Source of the DNA: Ornithinimicrobium cavernae
GTDB taxonomy: Bacteria; Actinomycetota; Actinomycetes; Actinomycetales; Dermatophilaceae
DNA: 64,000 nucleotides
Assembly: GCF_003121625.1 (NCBI RefSeq)
Contig: NZ_QDDJ01000006.1
Coordinates: 124,001-188,000 of the forward strand
Reading direction: 5' to 3'
Under the pieces are notes generated by a model, which worked only from the letters and a program-made list of their open reading frames with translations, had not been told where the DNA came from and did no database searches. How positions within the stretch are numbered: the stretch's first letter is position 1; every line of letters begins with the position of its first letter. Below are positions 34,538-42,576 of this stretch, in pieces. Made by a program: the position numbers and the translations under genes.

Positions 34538-35619
34538 GTGACGTCACCTTCGAGGCCGTCAGCAAGGGCTACGGAGGCAACCTCGTCGTCAAGGACCTCG
34601 ACTTCACGATCCCCGGGGGGCAGTTCACCTCGATCCTGGGACCGAGTGGGTGCGGGAAGACGACGCTGCTCCGCATGCTGGCCGGCTTCATGACACCTGA
34701 CACGGGTGAGATTCGCAACGGCACCGCCGTCCTCTCCACGCCGGGGACGATGGTGCCTCCGGAGAAGCGCGGGATGGGCATGGTCTTCCAGCAGTACGCC
34801 ATCTGGCCACACATGAATGTCTTCGAGAACGTGTCGTTCGGCCTGGAGATGGCCCAGGTCCCACGCCACGAGATCGGCTCCCGCGTCGCGGAGGCCCTGG
34901 AGACCGTCGGCCTCGGCGGTTATGAGTCACGCGGGTCCGCAGACCTGTCCGGCGGCCAGCAACAGCGGTTGGCGCTGGCTCGTGCGCTGGTGACCCGCCC
35001 CTCGGTGTTGCTGCTCGATGAGCCACTCTCCAACCTGGATGCCCGCCTGCGCGAGCGGATGCGCTTCGAGCTGCGGGAGCTGCAGCAGCGCACCGGAATC
35101 ACCTTCGTCTATGTCACGCACGACCAGGTCGAGGCGATGAGCATGTCGGACACGATCGCCATCATGCGCAGCGGCGTGATCGAGCAGCACGGCGCACCCG
35201 AGGAGCTCTACAACCGGCCGGTCAGCGCCTTCGTCATCGACTTCCTCGGGCTGAACAACTGGTTCGACGGCACGGTCGTCGGGATGGACGGCGACCGCGC
35301 ACGGGTCAAGGTCACCTCCGGAGCCACCGTCACGGGCACCGCGGCCCCGGGCATCGCCGTGGATGCCAACGTCCGGGTCGCCGTGCGTCCCGAGGACTTC
35401 GTGCCGACCGACCGACCTGCCGGTCAGGACAACGTGCTGGCCGGCGAGGTGACCCAGTCGCTCTTTATGGGCAGCTACCTGCACCACTCGGTCAAGGTGC
35501 CGGGCCGGGAGGACAACGTGGTCGTGCAGACCGGTCGCGGTGCGCGTGTGCAGCAGGGGCCCATCAACATCTGGGCAGATCCGCATCTCACCCACGTCGT
35601 CCCAGCGAGCGACCTGTGA
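34534..35619 (+). CDS. ABC transporter ATP-binding protein (FbpC/PotA type)
   Basis: 361 residues overlapping the permease by 4 bases. Walker A GPSGCGKTT (about 37-45), Q-loop VFQQYAIWPH, signature LSGGQQQRLALARAL, Walker B LLLDEPLSNLD, H-loop VTHDQ. A C-terminal TOBE domain (about 245-355) with VAVRPEDF suggests regulation. It powers the import of the substrate bound by the family-1 lipoprotein. The sulfatase gene follows with a 4-base overlap. Confidence 0.9.
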   Translation: MSDVTFEAVSKGYGGNLVVKDLDFTIPGGQFTSILGPSGCGKTTLLRMLAGFMTPDTGEIRNGTAVLSTPGTMVPPEKRGMGMVFQQYAIWPHMNVFENVSFGLEMAQVPRHEIGSRVAEALETVGLGGYESRGSADLSGGQQQRLALARALVTRPSVLLLDEPLSNLDARLRERMRFELRELQQRTGITFVYVTHDQVEAMSMSDTIAIMRSGVIEQHGAPEELYNRPVSAFVIDFLGLNNWFDGTVVGMDGDRARVKVTSGATVTGTAAPGIAVDANVRVAVRPEDFVPTDRPAGQDNVLAGEVTQSLFMGSYLHHSVKVPGREDNVVVQTGRGARVQQGPINIWADPHLTHVVPASDL

Positions 35620-37067
35620 GCCGGCCCGCTGCCCAGGAGCAGCCACTGAACACGTTGATCCTCTGTGCGGACCAGCTCAACCCAACGGCCCTCGGCTATG
35701 CGGGCAGCCCGTGGTCGGTCACGCCGGCCGTCGACGAGCTGGCCAGGCAGGGCACCGTCTTCAGCGATGCGGTGTGCGCGAGCCCGATCTGCGTCCCGGC
35801 GAGAGCGAGTCTCGTGACGGGACGGTACGTCCACGAGCTGGGCACCTGGGACAACGGCCACCCCTACTCCGGCGAGGCCCCCAGTTGGGGACACCGCCTG
35901 AGTGCCGCCGGGCAAGAGGTGGCCACCATCGGCAAGCTGCACTTTGCGGGAGACGACGCACCCACGGGCTTCGAGCAGCAGCACGTCCCCATGCACGCGG
36001 AGGAGGGGCACGGTGACCTGTACTCGATGCTCCGCGACGACCTGCCCGACCGTCCGGAGCTGCGCCGCATGATCGCAGGGGCGCACTCCGGCGACTCGGA
36101 GTACACCACCTATGACCGGGTGGTCACGGACGCCGCGTGCGAGTGGCTGCGCGACCACACCGGGTCGACGACTCCGTGGACCACCTTCGTCTCCCACGTG
36201 TCGCCGCATCACCCTCTCATCGCGCCGCCGGAGTTCGACAGGCTCTTCGACGAGGTCGACATCCCCTTGCCTCGACAGTGGACGCTGGACGAGCGCCCGA
36301 CGCACCCAGCGCTCGAGCGACTGCGGCGTTACTACGGGTTCCACGGAGAGCTCAGCGTCGAGGAAGTGCGCCGGGCGAGACGGACCTACTTCGCCCTGGT
36401 CGCCTACCTTGACGCGCAGGTGCGACAGATACTCGACGTCCTTGACGAGACCGGTCTCAGGGAGCGGACCCGAATCATCTTCACCGCGGATCACGGAGAC
36501 AACATCGGTGAGCACGGCCTGTGGTGGAAGAACAACATGTATGCGGGCTCGGTCGGGGTCCCCTTGATCCTCACCGGGCCCGGCATCACGCCGGGGGCAA
36601 GGTCCACGACGCCGGTGTCGCACCTCGATATTCTTCCGACGCTCCTCGAGTGGTCCGGACTCCCGGCCGAGCCGGACCTGCCCGGGAGGAGCCTGGCGGC
36701 CATCGCAGGAGAGCCGGACGATCCGAACAGGCTGGTCTTCTCCGAGTACCACGCGACGGGGTCGAGCGCCGGCATGTTCATGGTGCAGGACTCCCACTAC
36801 AAGTATGTCGAGTACGTCGGTGAGGCGCCTCAGCTCTTCGACCGCCGGGCCGACCCGGGTGAGCTCGTGGACCTGTCCGGTGAGGACCGGTGCGCCGAGG
36901 TCGTGGACGGCTACGCGCAGCACCTCAGGTCGATCTGCGACCCTGAGGTGGTGAATGAGAGGGCACGGACCAGCCAGCGTGCGAAGGTCGATGCCTTTGG
37001 TGGGCCCGAGGCCGTCCGCGCAGCGGGGTTCCGCACCCACGTGCCACCACCGGCGACGCGCCGGTGA
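35616..37067 (+). CDS. Cytosolic type I sulfatase (choline-sulfatase-like branch)
   Basis: 483 residues from GTG 35616, overlapping the ATPase stop by 4 bases. Formylglycine motif C-x-P-x-R at Cys59-Val-Pro-Ala-Arg63 (ICVPARASLVTGR); metal ligands Asp16 (ADQLNP) and DHGDNIGEHG (about 290). No signal peptide, so it should act in the cytosol on a sulfate ester brought in by the operon's importer. The general pattern (ADQL, CVPARAS, EHGLWWK) is like choline sulfatase, but no choline genes are near. Its partner FGE follows immediately. Confidence 0.88.
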   Translation: MSRPAAQEQPLNTLILCADQLNPTALGYAGSPWSVTPAVDELARQGTVFSDAVCASPICVPARASLVTGRYVHELGTWDNGHPYSGEAPSWGHRLSAAGQEVATIGKLHFAGDDAPTGFEQQHVPMHAEEGHGDLYSMLRDDLPDRPELRRMIAGAHSGDSEYTTYDRVVTDAACEWLRDHTGSTTPWTTFVSHVSPHHPLIAPPEFDRLFDEVDIPLPRQWTLDERPTHPALERLRRYYGFHGELSVEEVRRARRTYFALVAYLDAQVRQILDVLDETGLRERTRIIFTADHGDNIGEHGLWWKNNMYAGSVGVPLILTGPGITPGARSTTPVSHLDILPTLLEWSGLPAEPDLPGRSLAAIAGEPDDPNRLVFSEYHATGSSAGMFMVQDSHYKYVEYVGEAPQLFDRRADPGELVDLSGEDRCAEVVDGYAQHLRSICDPEVVNERARTSQRAKVDAFGGPEAVRAAGFRTHVPPPATRR

Positions 37068-38017
37068 CCGACGCCTGCACCTGCACGCCACGACGCGACC
37101 CGGCAGACGGCGCGACGGGGCGGGCGCCCCGCCAGCCCGACGCCGGGCGGGGTGACCGGCCGGCGGCTGTGGCGCCCGTAGCCAGGCGGGCCGCCCCCGT
37201 GGAGCTGGCCGGCGGAGTGTTCTGGATGGGTAGTGAGGACCCGGACGCGAACCCCTCGGACGGGGAGGGCCCAGTGCGTCAGGTCGAGGTGCCTGCGTTC
37301 GCGATCGATGCGTGCGCCGTGAGCAATGCTCAGTTTGCTGCCTTTGTCGCCGAGACCGGCTACGTGACCGAGGCGCAGGAGATGGGCTGGTCGTACGTCT
37401 TCGCCGGCTTCCTGCCTCCACGGCTGCGCGCCGTCTCGCCCCGCCCGCCTACCGTCCCGTGGTGGTGCGGCGTCCGAGGAGCCTCCTGGGACCGACCGGA
37501 GGGTCCGGGCTCGTCGGTCGAGGAACGCTGGGACCATCCGGTCGTGCACGTGTCCTGGCGCGACGCAGAGACCTACGCGGAGTGGGTCGGAGGTCGACTG
37601 CCCACTGAGGCCGAGTGGGAGTTTGCGGCACGAGGGGGCCTCCAACGGGCGAGGTACCCCTGGGGTGATGAGCTCACTCCGGGCGGCGAGCATCGTTGCA
37701 ACATCTGGCAGGGGGTCTTTCCCACGAGGAACACACGGGAGGACGGCTACGCGGGGACCGCACCCGTCGACGCCTTCCCTCCCAACGGCTACGGGTTGCG
37801 CAATGTGGCCGGCAATGTGTGGGAGATGCTGGACGACTGCTGGCGGGTCGAGCACATGTCGCCCGCAATCAGGGACGAGTCCGTCCGTGTCATGCGCGGT
37901 GGCTCCTACCTCTGCCACGACTCGTACTGCAACCGCTATCGCGTCGCAGCGCGGACGCACAACACCGTGGACTCCAGCTCGGGCAACCAGGGGTTCCGAG
38001 TGGCCTATGCACGCTGA
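37064..38017 (+). CDS. Formylglycine-generating enzyme (sulfatase-modifying factor)
   Basis: 317 residues from GTG 37064, overlapping the sulfatase by 4 bases. SUMF1/FGE domain from about 45: ELAGGVFWMGSEDPDANPSDGEGPVR, RLPTEAEWEFAARGG, and NVAGNVWEML. The active cysteines are Cys284 and Cys289 in GGSYLCHDSYCNRYR, the same spacing as in known FGEs, which use copper to oxidise the sulfatase Cys to formylglycine. No signal peptide, so it matures sulfatases in the cytosol, probably both sulfatases of this island. Residues 1-45 are a low-complexity tail. Confidence 0.9.
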   Translation: MTDACTCTPRRDPADGATGRAPRQPDAGRGDRPAAVAPVARRAAPVELAGGVFWMGSEDPDANPSDGEGPVRQVEVPAFAIDACAVSNAQFAAFVAETGYVTEAQEMGWSYVFAGFLPPRLRAVSPRPPTVPWWCGVRGASWDRPEGPGSSVEERWDHPVVHVSWRDAETYAEWVGGRLPTEAEWEFAARGGLQRARYPWGDELTPGGEHRCNIWQGVFPTRNTREDGYAGTAPVDAFPPNGYGLRNVAGNVWEMLDDCWRVEHMSPAIRDESVRVMRGGSYLCHDSYCNRYRVAARTHNTVDSSSGNQGFRVAYAR

Positions 38018-38031
38018 GGTGCCGCCTGGCA

Positions 38032-39000
38032 TCAGCCTGTCTGGCTGAGGGCATAACGGGCCGCCGCATCGTCTGTCACGAGAACGTCGAGGTAGCCACC
38101 GCGCAGAGCCGCCAGGATGGCCGGTCCCTTCTCTGCGCCACCGGCAACCCCGATGACCATGGGGATCTGCCGCAGCCCCTCAAGCCCGATCCCGATCACA
38201 CGCTCATTGATGGGGTGATCGAGCGGGTTGCCTCGGTGATCCAGGTGCTCCCCACACAGGTGGCCCACGGCTCCGGCCGCCAGAATGCTCTCGAGGTCTT
38301 CCTCCGAGCGGAGCCCCTCGAACAGCGGACTCGAGTCGGTGAGATGGACGGAACCGACACCGACGACCGCGAGGTCGGCCCTCCTACCCGCGTCGAGCGA
38401 TCGACGCACACGCGGGTCAGCCGTCAGGTTCTCCCGGATAGCGGCGCTCGGCACCAGGAGGGGTACGTGAAGGTACCGGCACATGCCTCCGTAGGCGGAG
38501 GCGACGGCTCGTGTGACGTCAGGGCCGTCGATCATGAAGTTCTCAGAACCGAGGGCGCCGATGATCTGAACCACGGTGACACGGTCGGTCGCCCTCGCCC
38601 TGAGGGCCTTCGCCGTGGCAGCGAGCGTTCGGCCGTTCGAGACGCCGAGCACCGTGCCGTCCTCGACGAGCGCGTCCAGGTGCTCGGCCCCGGCCCGGCC
38701 GAGGTCCGGGGTCAGCGCGTCGCCGGTGCGCCCGCCCGAGACGATGACAGAAGCGGATCTGAGTCCGAATCGCTGCTCAAGGGCCCGGGCAATGTGCTCC
38801 TCCTGGCGGAGCGGGACGCTGACCTCGATCCGCACCACGCCGAGCTCGCGCGCAGCCGTGAGCAGCCGGGACACACTGGGCCGCGATCGGTGAACACGCA
38901 GGGCGATCTCGCTCTGCGTCAGCCCCTCCTCGTAGTAGAGCCGCCCCACCTGGTACAGCAGCTGGATGTAGTCCTCGTCCTGTACGACTACCGATGGCAT
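38032..39000 (-). CDS. SorC/DeoR-type sugar-binding transcriptional regulator (2)
   Basis: 322 residues from ATG 38998-39000 (AGGA upstream on the minus strand; the GTG at 39006 is less well placed). N-terminal HTH RLYYEEGLTQSEIALRVHRSRPSVSRLLTAAREL (about 20-53) and sugar-binding domain with GVSNGRTLAATAKAL, GVGSVHLTDSSPLF and GVAGGAEKGPAI. Same length and plan as the SorC protein at 26256. Divergent from the sulfonate-type importer and arylsulfatase at 39134, which it likely controls through the dyad at 39011-39024. Confidence 0.88.
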   Translation of the reverse strand: MPSVVVQDEDYIQLLYQVGRLYYEEGLTQSEIALRVHRSRPSVSRLLTAARELGVVRIEVSVPLRQEEHIARALEQRFGLRSASVIVSGGRTGDALTPDLGRAGAEHLDALVEDGTVLGVSNGRTLAATAKALRARATDRVTVVQIIGALGSENFMIDGPDVTRAVASAYGGMCRYLHVPLLVPSAAIRENLTADPRVRRSLDAGRRADLAVVGVGSVHLTDSSPLFEGLRSEEDLESILAAGAVGHLCGEHLDHRGNPLDHPINERVIGIGLEGLRQIPMVIGVAGGAEKGPAILAALRGGYLDVLVTDDAAARYALSQTG

Positions 39001-39010
39001 GGCCACGTCC

Positions 39011-39047
39011 TGAACATCGGTTCAAACTACACGAACAAGTGTTGACA
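39011..39047. promoter_or_regulatory. Operator dyad and -35 for the second transporter operon
   Basis: TGAAC-ATCG-GTTCA (39011-39024) lies between the divergent SorC regulator and the binding-protein gene. TTGACA (39042-39047) is a strong -35 match reading rightwards; the -10 (about 39066, ACCGTA) is weak, consistent with need for activation. Confidence 0.5.
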
Positions 39048-39133
39048 GGCGACTCTGAGCAGGTGACCGTAGGTGGAACCTGAAGCCCCGGGACCGCTTC
39101 CCAGCGGGCAAGTTCACGCAAGGAGCACTGACG

Positions 39134-40099
39134 ATGACGTCACGACGAACGCTTGTTTCCGCCCTCGCTCTCCTCTCTGCCCTGACCATGGCGGGGTGCG
39201 GTGGCGCGGTGGAGGGCTCAACGCCGGATGACGCAGGAGGACTCTCGCTCCGCGTAGGTGTCGTACCGGGAGTCGATGTGGGGCTGCTGTATCTCGCCGA
39301 GGAACAGGGTCTCTTCGAGGACCAGGGCCTCTCACTGGAGATCAGCGAGGTCCAGGGTCCGCAGGTCGTGACGTCGGTCATCTCCGACCAGTTCGACATC
39401 GGGTATGCCGCCTACTCACCACCCCTGTTGGCGGTCGCCGAGGGGACGGAACTGACAGTCGTGGCCGGGCTGGCAACGATTGGTGAGGCGGGGCACAACG
39501 GCGCGACCCTGGTCCGGAGCGACTCGGGCATCTCGGACTGGGCAGACCTGTCCGGTATGAAGGTGGGGGCGACCTCGCCACGGTCGCTCACCACGCTCAC
39601 GCTGCAGACAGCCATCGCCCAGGACGGCGGGGCGGAGCCGGTCGAGGTCGTTCCGTTGCCACACGCCCAACTGGGTCGTGCTGTCGCTGACGGAGACGTG
39701 ATGGCGGCGGCAGTGGTCGAGCCGTTCGCCTCCCAGGCCATCGCAGAGTTCGACAACCTGGAGATCCTCGGAGACTCCTCGGCAGAGGTCTTCCCGGTCG
39801 GTGGCGCCTACACCGGGTTCTTCACGACGACGGAAAAGGCCGAGGACGAGGCCGATGCCGTCGCCGCATTCCGCGCTGGTCTCACTGAAGCGGTGAAGTA
39901 CGGCAACGAGCACCCGGATGAGGTCAAGACTGCGGGAGCCGAGATCGCAGGCCTGGATGTGGAGACGGCCCTGTCGTTGCCCGATTCGCACTTCGATGTC
40001 GACGTCGACCCTGCCGGCCTGGAGATCCTGGTGCAGGCGATGCTCGACCAGGGCTGGATCAACGCGGCTCCCGACCTCGACGCCTTCCTTGGGGAGTGA
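39134..40099 (+). CDS. ABC transporter substrate-binding lipoprotein (SsuA/TauA/NMT1 type)
   Basis: 321 residues with a lipobox LTMAGC near residue 22. The mature part opens LRVGVVPGVDVGLLYLAEEQGLFEDQGLSLEI, the usual start of nitrate/sulfonate/taurine-type binding proteins; MKVGATSPRSLTTLTLQTAI and AAAVVEPFASQAI are also typical. It probably binds a sulfonate or sulfate ester, in line with the arylsulfatase at the end of the operon (inference). A ribosome site AAGGAG lies at 39119-39124. Confidence 0.86.
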   Translation: MTSRRTLVSALALLSALTMAGCGGAVEGSTPDDAGGLSLRVGVVPGVDVGLLYLAEEQGLFEDQGLSLEISEVQGPQVVTSVISDQFDIGYAAYSPPLLAVAEGTELTVVAGLATIGEAGHNGATLVRSDSGISDWADLSGMKVGATSPRSLTTLTLQTAIAQDGGAEPVEVVPLPHAQLGRAVADGDVMAAAVVEPFASQAIAEFDNLEILGDSSAEVFPVGGAYTGFFTTTEKAEDEADAVAAFRAGLTEAVKYGNEHPDEVKTAGAEIAGLDVETALSLPDSHFDVDVDPAGLEILVQAMLDQGWINAAPDLDAFLGE

Positions 40100-40100
40100 C

Positions 40101-40937
40101 GTGGCGTCCACTACCGCGGTCCTGCGTCCGCCGGCCACCGCTGCTGTGCTCCGACGGTTGCAATCGTCCGAGCGTGGCTATCGAACTGTGGTCGGCGCTC
40201 TCGGTGTCGCGATCCTTGTCGCTGTCTGGGAGATGGTCAGCCGGCTCGGGCTTCTCACTCCCGACGTCGCCCCGTCCTTCCTGCAGACCGTGGCGGAATT
40301 GGGCGCGCTCGTGGTCGATCCACGGTTCCAGTCGTCCCTTGGTTTCACCCTTCGGTCGTGGGTGATCGGCTTCGTCATCACGGCCAGCCTGGCCGTGCCC
40401 GTGGGACTCTTCTTTGGCGTCAACACCCGTGCCTGGCGCTGGTTCCGTAGCACGTTCGAGGCGGTTCGACCGATACCTCCGATCGTCGTGCTGCCCCTCG
40501 CCATCCTTGTCCTCGGAGCGGGGACCTCGTTCACCACGGTCATGATCATGCAGGGCGTGTTCTGGCTGATCCTCATTCAGGTCACCTACGGCACCTCGGT
40601 GATCCCCGCGGTCACCGTGGACACCGCCAAGGTGTTCCATGTCGGGATCCTTCGCCGCTACGCGCTCTTCCGGCTCCCGTCCGCGGCTCCCATCATCACC
40701 ACCGGCCTGCGCATTGCGGCCGGGATCTCGCTCGCCGTCCAGATCATGAGTGAGCTGATCGGGGGCGTTCCCGGCATCGGCCAGATGCTCATCTCGGCGC
40801 AGGCCGGCAACGACATCCCGCGGATCTATGCCCTCACCGCCTTCACCGGCCTCCTAGGGCTCGCTGTCGCCCTGGCGCTCCGCGCGGCGGAGCGGTGGTT
40901 GCTCCGCAACTTCGGACCCGGCGGAGGTGCCGAATGA
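40101..40937 (+). CDS. ABC transporter permease (SsuC type, first)
   Basis: 278 residues from GTG 40101, one base after the previous stop. Six hydrophobic helices and the permease loop VDTAKVFHVGILRRYALFRLPSAAPIITTGLRI (about 172-205). Paralogous to the next permease, so the channel is a heterodimer, which is less usual for Ssu/Tau importers, where one permease forms a homodimer. Confidence 0.85.
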   Translation: MASTTAVLRPPATAAVLRRLQSSERGYRTVVGALGVAILVAVWEMVSRLGLLTPDVAPSFLQTVAELGALVVDPRFQSSLGFTLRSWVIGFVITASLAVPVGLFFGVNTRAWRWFRSTFEAVRPIPPIVVLPLAILVLGAGTSFTTVMIMQGVFWLILIQVTYGTSVIPAVTVDTAKVFHVGILRRYALFRLPSAAPIITTGLRIAAGISLAVQIMSELIGGVPGIGQMLISAQAGNDIPRIYALTAFTGLLGLAVALALRAAERWLLRNFGPGGGAE

Positions 40938-41719
40938 AGGTGGCTCTCCATGAGCGGCTCCTCCGGGTCGCTCGCCTGATGACTCTGCCCGTCGTGCTCG
41001 TGCTCGGCTACCACCTGTGGGCCTCAGCGGGCCAGAGTCCCTTCTTCCCACCGGTGGACCAGATCCTCGAAGCGTTCATCACCACGTGGACCGGGGAGGG
41101 CTTCAGGACCCACGTCCTGCCGAGCCTGACAAACCTTGCCATTGGCTACCTGGGTGGTGTCGCCCTCGGCATTGTCGGAGGCGTCGTCCTGGCCCAGTCG
41201 CGCTTCGTCAGGACGGCGGTGGCTCCGGTCATCGCCTTCCTGCTCGCCCTGCCCGCTGTGGCGCTCGTTCCGCTGTTCATCACGGTGGTGGGCATCGGGC
41301 CGAGCATGCAGCGTGGGGTGATCGCCTTTGCGGCAACCCTCTATGTCCTCGTGAACACGACGGATGGCCTCGTCAAGGTCGACGAGGGACTGCTCGACAT
41401 GGGTGCAGTGTTCCGCGTCGGCCCACTGCGTCGGATCGTGCTTATCCAGTTGCCCTCCATCGCTCCTCGTCTCCTCGGCGCCGGGCGTGCTGCCCTGTCG
41501 CTCTGCGTGCTGATCATGGTCGTGAGCGAGATGGTCGGTGCGTCGGTCGGGATCGGTGCCGTGACACTCCTTGCCCAACAGTCCTTCCAGTACCGGACCA
41601 TGTGGGCGGGGATGGTGATTGTCGCGTTGATCGGCGTGGTCCTCAACGCCCTCTACGGTGCCCTCGAGCGACCCGTTCTCGCTCGTTCCGGACTCGATCC
41701 AAAGGAGACCTCCCGATGA
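40934..41719 (+). CDS. ABC transporter permease (SsuC type, second)
   Basis: 261 residues overlapping the first permease by 4 bases. About six helices; the coupling loop is DMGAVFRVGPLRRIVLIQLPSIAPRLLGAGRAAL (about 155-188). Second half of the heterodimeric channel. Confidence 0.85.
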   Translation: MKVALHERLLRVARLMTLPVVLVLGYHLWASAGQSPFFPPVDQILEAFITTWTGEGFRTHVLPSLTNLAIGYLGGVALGIVGGVVLAQSRFVRTAVAPVIAFLLALPAVALVPLFITVVGIGPSMQRGVIAFAATLYVLVNTTDGLVKVDEGLLDMGAVFRVGPLRRIVLIQLPSIAPRLLGAGRAALSLCVLIMVVSEMVGASVGIGAVTLLAQQSFQYRTMWAGMVIVALIGVVLNALYGALERPVLARSGLDPKETSR

Positions 41720-42576
41720 CCCTGCACAGCCTGACCACCGACCATGCCCACGCCGTTGAGGAGCTCCCGATGGACAGCCCCCACGAAACCCTCGTCTGCG
41801 TCGAAGACGTCGCCATCAGCTACGAGGGCCGGTCCGGTCGCCATGTGGCGGTCGCAGACGCAAGCTTCACCGTGCGAGCGGACGAGTTCGTCGCGCTCGT
41901 CGGGCCCTCGGGAGCAGGGAAGACGACGCTGCTGCGCACCATCGCCGGGCTGCACAAGCCACAGAGCGGTCGAGTCCTGGTCAACGGAGAGGTCGCCGAC
42001 GGCCCGCCGCGCGACGTTGCGGTGGTCTTCCAGGACTACAGCCGCTCCCTGCTGGCCTGGCTGACGCTGAGAGGCAACGTCATGCTGCCGCTCCGGGTCC
42101 AGGGCCTCGGGCGCAAGGAGGCAGCACGGAGGGCTGATGACGCGCTGGCAGACGTCGGCCTCGCCGGTAAGGGCGCCTGGCATCCCTGGCAGCTCTCGGG
42201 CGGGATGCAGCAGCGCGTCGCGATCGCCCGAGCCCTGGCGTGCCGACCGCGGCTGCTGCTGATGGATGAGCCGTTCGCCTCGGTCGACGCCCAGACCCGG
42301 ATGGACCTGGAGGACCTGGTCCTGCGCATCCGCGAGGACCGGGACATCTCCATCCTGATGGTCACCCACGACATCGACGAGGCGACCTACCTCGCCGACC
42401 GGGTGATCGTGCTGAGCCCCCCTCCAGCACGCGTCGCGCGCATCGTCGATGTCGACCTGCCCTCGCCGCGGTCGCAGGAGGAGACTCGCGCGACCCGGCG
42501 ATATGTCGAACTGCGGACAACGATCCTGGAGCTCGTGCGCCATCGCACCGAGGACAGCGCGCAGGCGGACCGATGA
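41716..42576 (+). CDS. ABC transporter ATP-binding protein (SsuB/TauB type)
   Basis: 286 residues overlapping the permease by 4 bases. Walker A GPSGAGKTT (about 73-81), Q-loop VFQDYSRSLLAW, signature LSGGMQQRVAIARAL, Walker B LLLMDEPFASVD and H-loop VTHDIDEA, all of the nitrate/sulfonate/taurine class. The N-terminal ~25 residues are an extension. The sulfatase gene overlaps by 4 bases. Confidence 0.9.
   Translation: MTLHSLTTDHAHAVEELPMDSPHETLVCVEDVAISYEGRSGRHVAVADASFTVRADEFVALVGPSGAGKTTLLRTIAGLHKPQSGRVLVNGEVADGPPRDVAVVFQDYSRSLLAWLTLRGNVMLPLRVQGLGRKEAARRADDALADVGLAGKGAWHPWQLSGGMQQRVAIARALACRPRLLLMDEPFASVDAQTRMDLEDLVLRIREDRDISILMVTHDIDEATYLADRVIVLSPPPARVARIVDVDLPSPRSQEETRATRRYVELRTTILELVRHRTEDSAQADR

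Noticed and set aside
31773-35619. Ferric-iron importer
   Set aside because: Family resemblance only; it lies in a sugar-acid/sulfatase operon under a SorC regulator, with no iron-related genes or Fur-like site seen.
35616-37067. Choline-sulfate utilisation (betC) gene
   Set aside because: The sulfatase is of that general branch, but no choline transporter or betA/betB genes are present; it is coupled to an anion-type importer and sugar-acid genes.
35475-37421. 648-residue minus-strand frame opposite the sulfatase and FGE
   Set aside because: The plus strand has clear catalytic motifs; this frame has low-complexity Arg/Pro sequence only.
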